Below are positions 4,977 to 5,427 of a stretch of 5,427 nucleotides of DNA, one piece after another; the stretch's first letter is position 1, and each line of letters begins with the position of its first letter. Location: positions 1-5,427 of the forward strand of contig CANKZO010000163.1 in NCBI GenBank assembly GCA_947488485.1, written 5' to 3'. Source of the stretch: Opitutia bacterium (GTDB lineage: Bacteria; Verrucomicrobiota; Verrucomicrobiae; Opitutales; UBA953). A program made the position numbers and the translations under genes. The notes below the pieces were generated by a model, which had not been told where the DNA came from, made no database searches, and saw nothing but the letters and a program-made list of their open reading frames with translations.

Positions 4977-5097
4977 ATGCAGAGCGACAAGGGTCGTGGC
5001 AACGTCCCATCGCAAAGAGACGCAACGCAGCCATTGGGATTATTAAATCTACCCCTATAATACCACCCCAAGGGAGCAAGAATGGGAGGAGTGGGGT

Positions 5098-5427
5098 TTA
5101 CCCGAGAGACTTGATCCGCTCCCAGAAAGGAAAATACCCGCGGGTGGCGTGCGGGAAATGCTCGGCGTCCCAGGCCCGGCGGCGCCAGGTGGCGGCGATG
5201 CCTGCCTGGGCGAGGGCGGACTCGATGGTACGGGCTTCGACCAACCAAGGACCGACGAACGGACGATAATTTAGTGTGACCCAATCAGTCCGAAACTGAT
5301 GACCTGCTCGACCACGGCGCATCCGCTCGTGGAGAGCATAATGGCTATGCCTAATAGGGCGGCCGCCAACCAAGCGAATGATCGCGATGGGCTGCTGGAT
5401 ACTGACTTTGTAGGGCTGGACATGAAT
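5098..5427 (-). CDS. Unidentified protein, C-terminal 109 residues (5' end outside window)
   Basis: The frame is open from the right edge of the window to TAA at 5098, so this is the end of a longer gene; no start codon needs to be inside the window. The product is rich in Arg and Trp and looks soluble, with no membrane segment. Notable stretches are RHSHYALHERMRRGRAGHQF and, near the end, HFPHATRGYFPFWERIKSLG. I do not recognise the family. GC-rich codon use matches the left half of the window, unlike the neighbouring GYF_2 block, so it is probably core chromosome. The frame has no interruption and competing frames here are shadows. Only a weak, T-less hairpin (ACCCCA/TGGGGT, 5065-5097) follows its stop. 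Confidence 0.7.
   Translation of the reverse strand: MHVQPYKVSIQQPIAIIRLVGGRPIRHSHYALHERMRRGRAGHQFRTDWVTLNYRPFVGPWLVEARTIESALAQAGIAATWRRRAWDAEHFPHATRGYFPFWERIKSLG

Larger units (their letters stand above)
4521..5015 (-). repeat. Direct repeat copy B (about 495 bp) carrying the second GYF_2 gene
   Basis: This is the partner of copy A at 3326-3832, in the same orientation, with start points 1195 bp apart. Its left edge is 15 bp from the 91-bp palindrome. The conserved structured tail lies at 4526-4564 and the conserved upstream segment at 4965-5015, which differs from copy A at a single base. The right edge is sharp: after CGCAA the copies share nothing evident. Confidence 0.9.

Overview
The window looks like a chromosomal segment of a high-GC member of the PVC superphylum, most likely Verrucomicrobiota. 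The reasons are the lineage-typical 'PVC-type' secreted dehydrogenase N-terminus at the left edge, a secreted arylsulfatase A-like enzyme beside it, a Tat-exported metallophosphoesterase, and small GYF_2-domain membrane proteins. This assignment rests on family recognition, not on a marker gene.

Left half (1-3107, GC-rich; 44 of 60 bases are G/C in 1441-1500): three exported enzymes. The PVC-type dehydrogenase-like gene runs off the left edge and is divergent from the sulfatase across 109 bp. The sulfatase (463 aa, complete active site) converges on the metallophosphoesterase (380 aa) with only 9 bp between their stop codons. Together they suggest breakdown of sulfated or phosphorylated extracellular substrates, but no polysaccharide lyase, glycoside hydrolase or transporter is present to name a substrate.

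Middle: a complete CAU-anticodon tRNA with encoded CCA (3195-3270), whose acceptor stem favours tRNA-Ile2 (lysidine type) over elongator Met.

Right half (3271-5097): a block that is AT-richer in places (15 of 60 bases are G/C in 3481-3540). It holds two direct copies of a roughly 500-bp unit (3326-3832 and 4521-5015). Each copy encodes a small protein with an N-terminal GYF_2-like domain and two transmembrane helices. Between them lie an unrelated four-helix membrane protein gene and a 91-bp element with perfect 15-bp inverted ends (GGGGTCAGGCCGTTA), resembling REP/RAYT-associated palindromes. A solo partial copy of that motif lies 13 bp beyond the outer edge of the first duplicate. All three genes are on the minus strand. 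The unit looks like a small accessory island beside a tRNA gene, built by duplication near palindromic repeats. GC-rich sequence returns at the right edge with the 3' part of an unidentified minus-strand gene.

Several minus-strand genes lack a Shine-Dalgarno sequence and instead carry a -10-like hexamer ending exactly 6 nt before the ATG, which suggests leaderless transcripts. The duplicated GYF_2 locus with its palindromes is the least explained part of the window.
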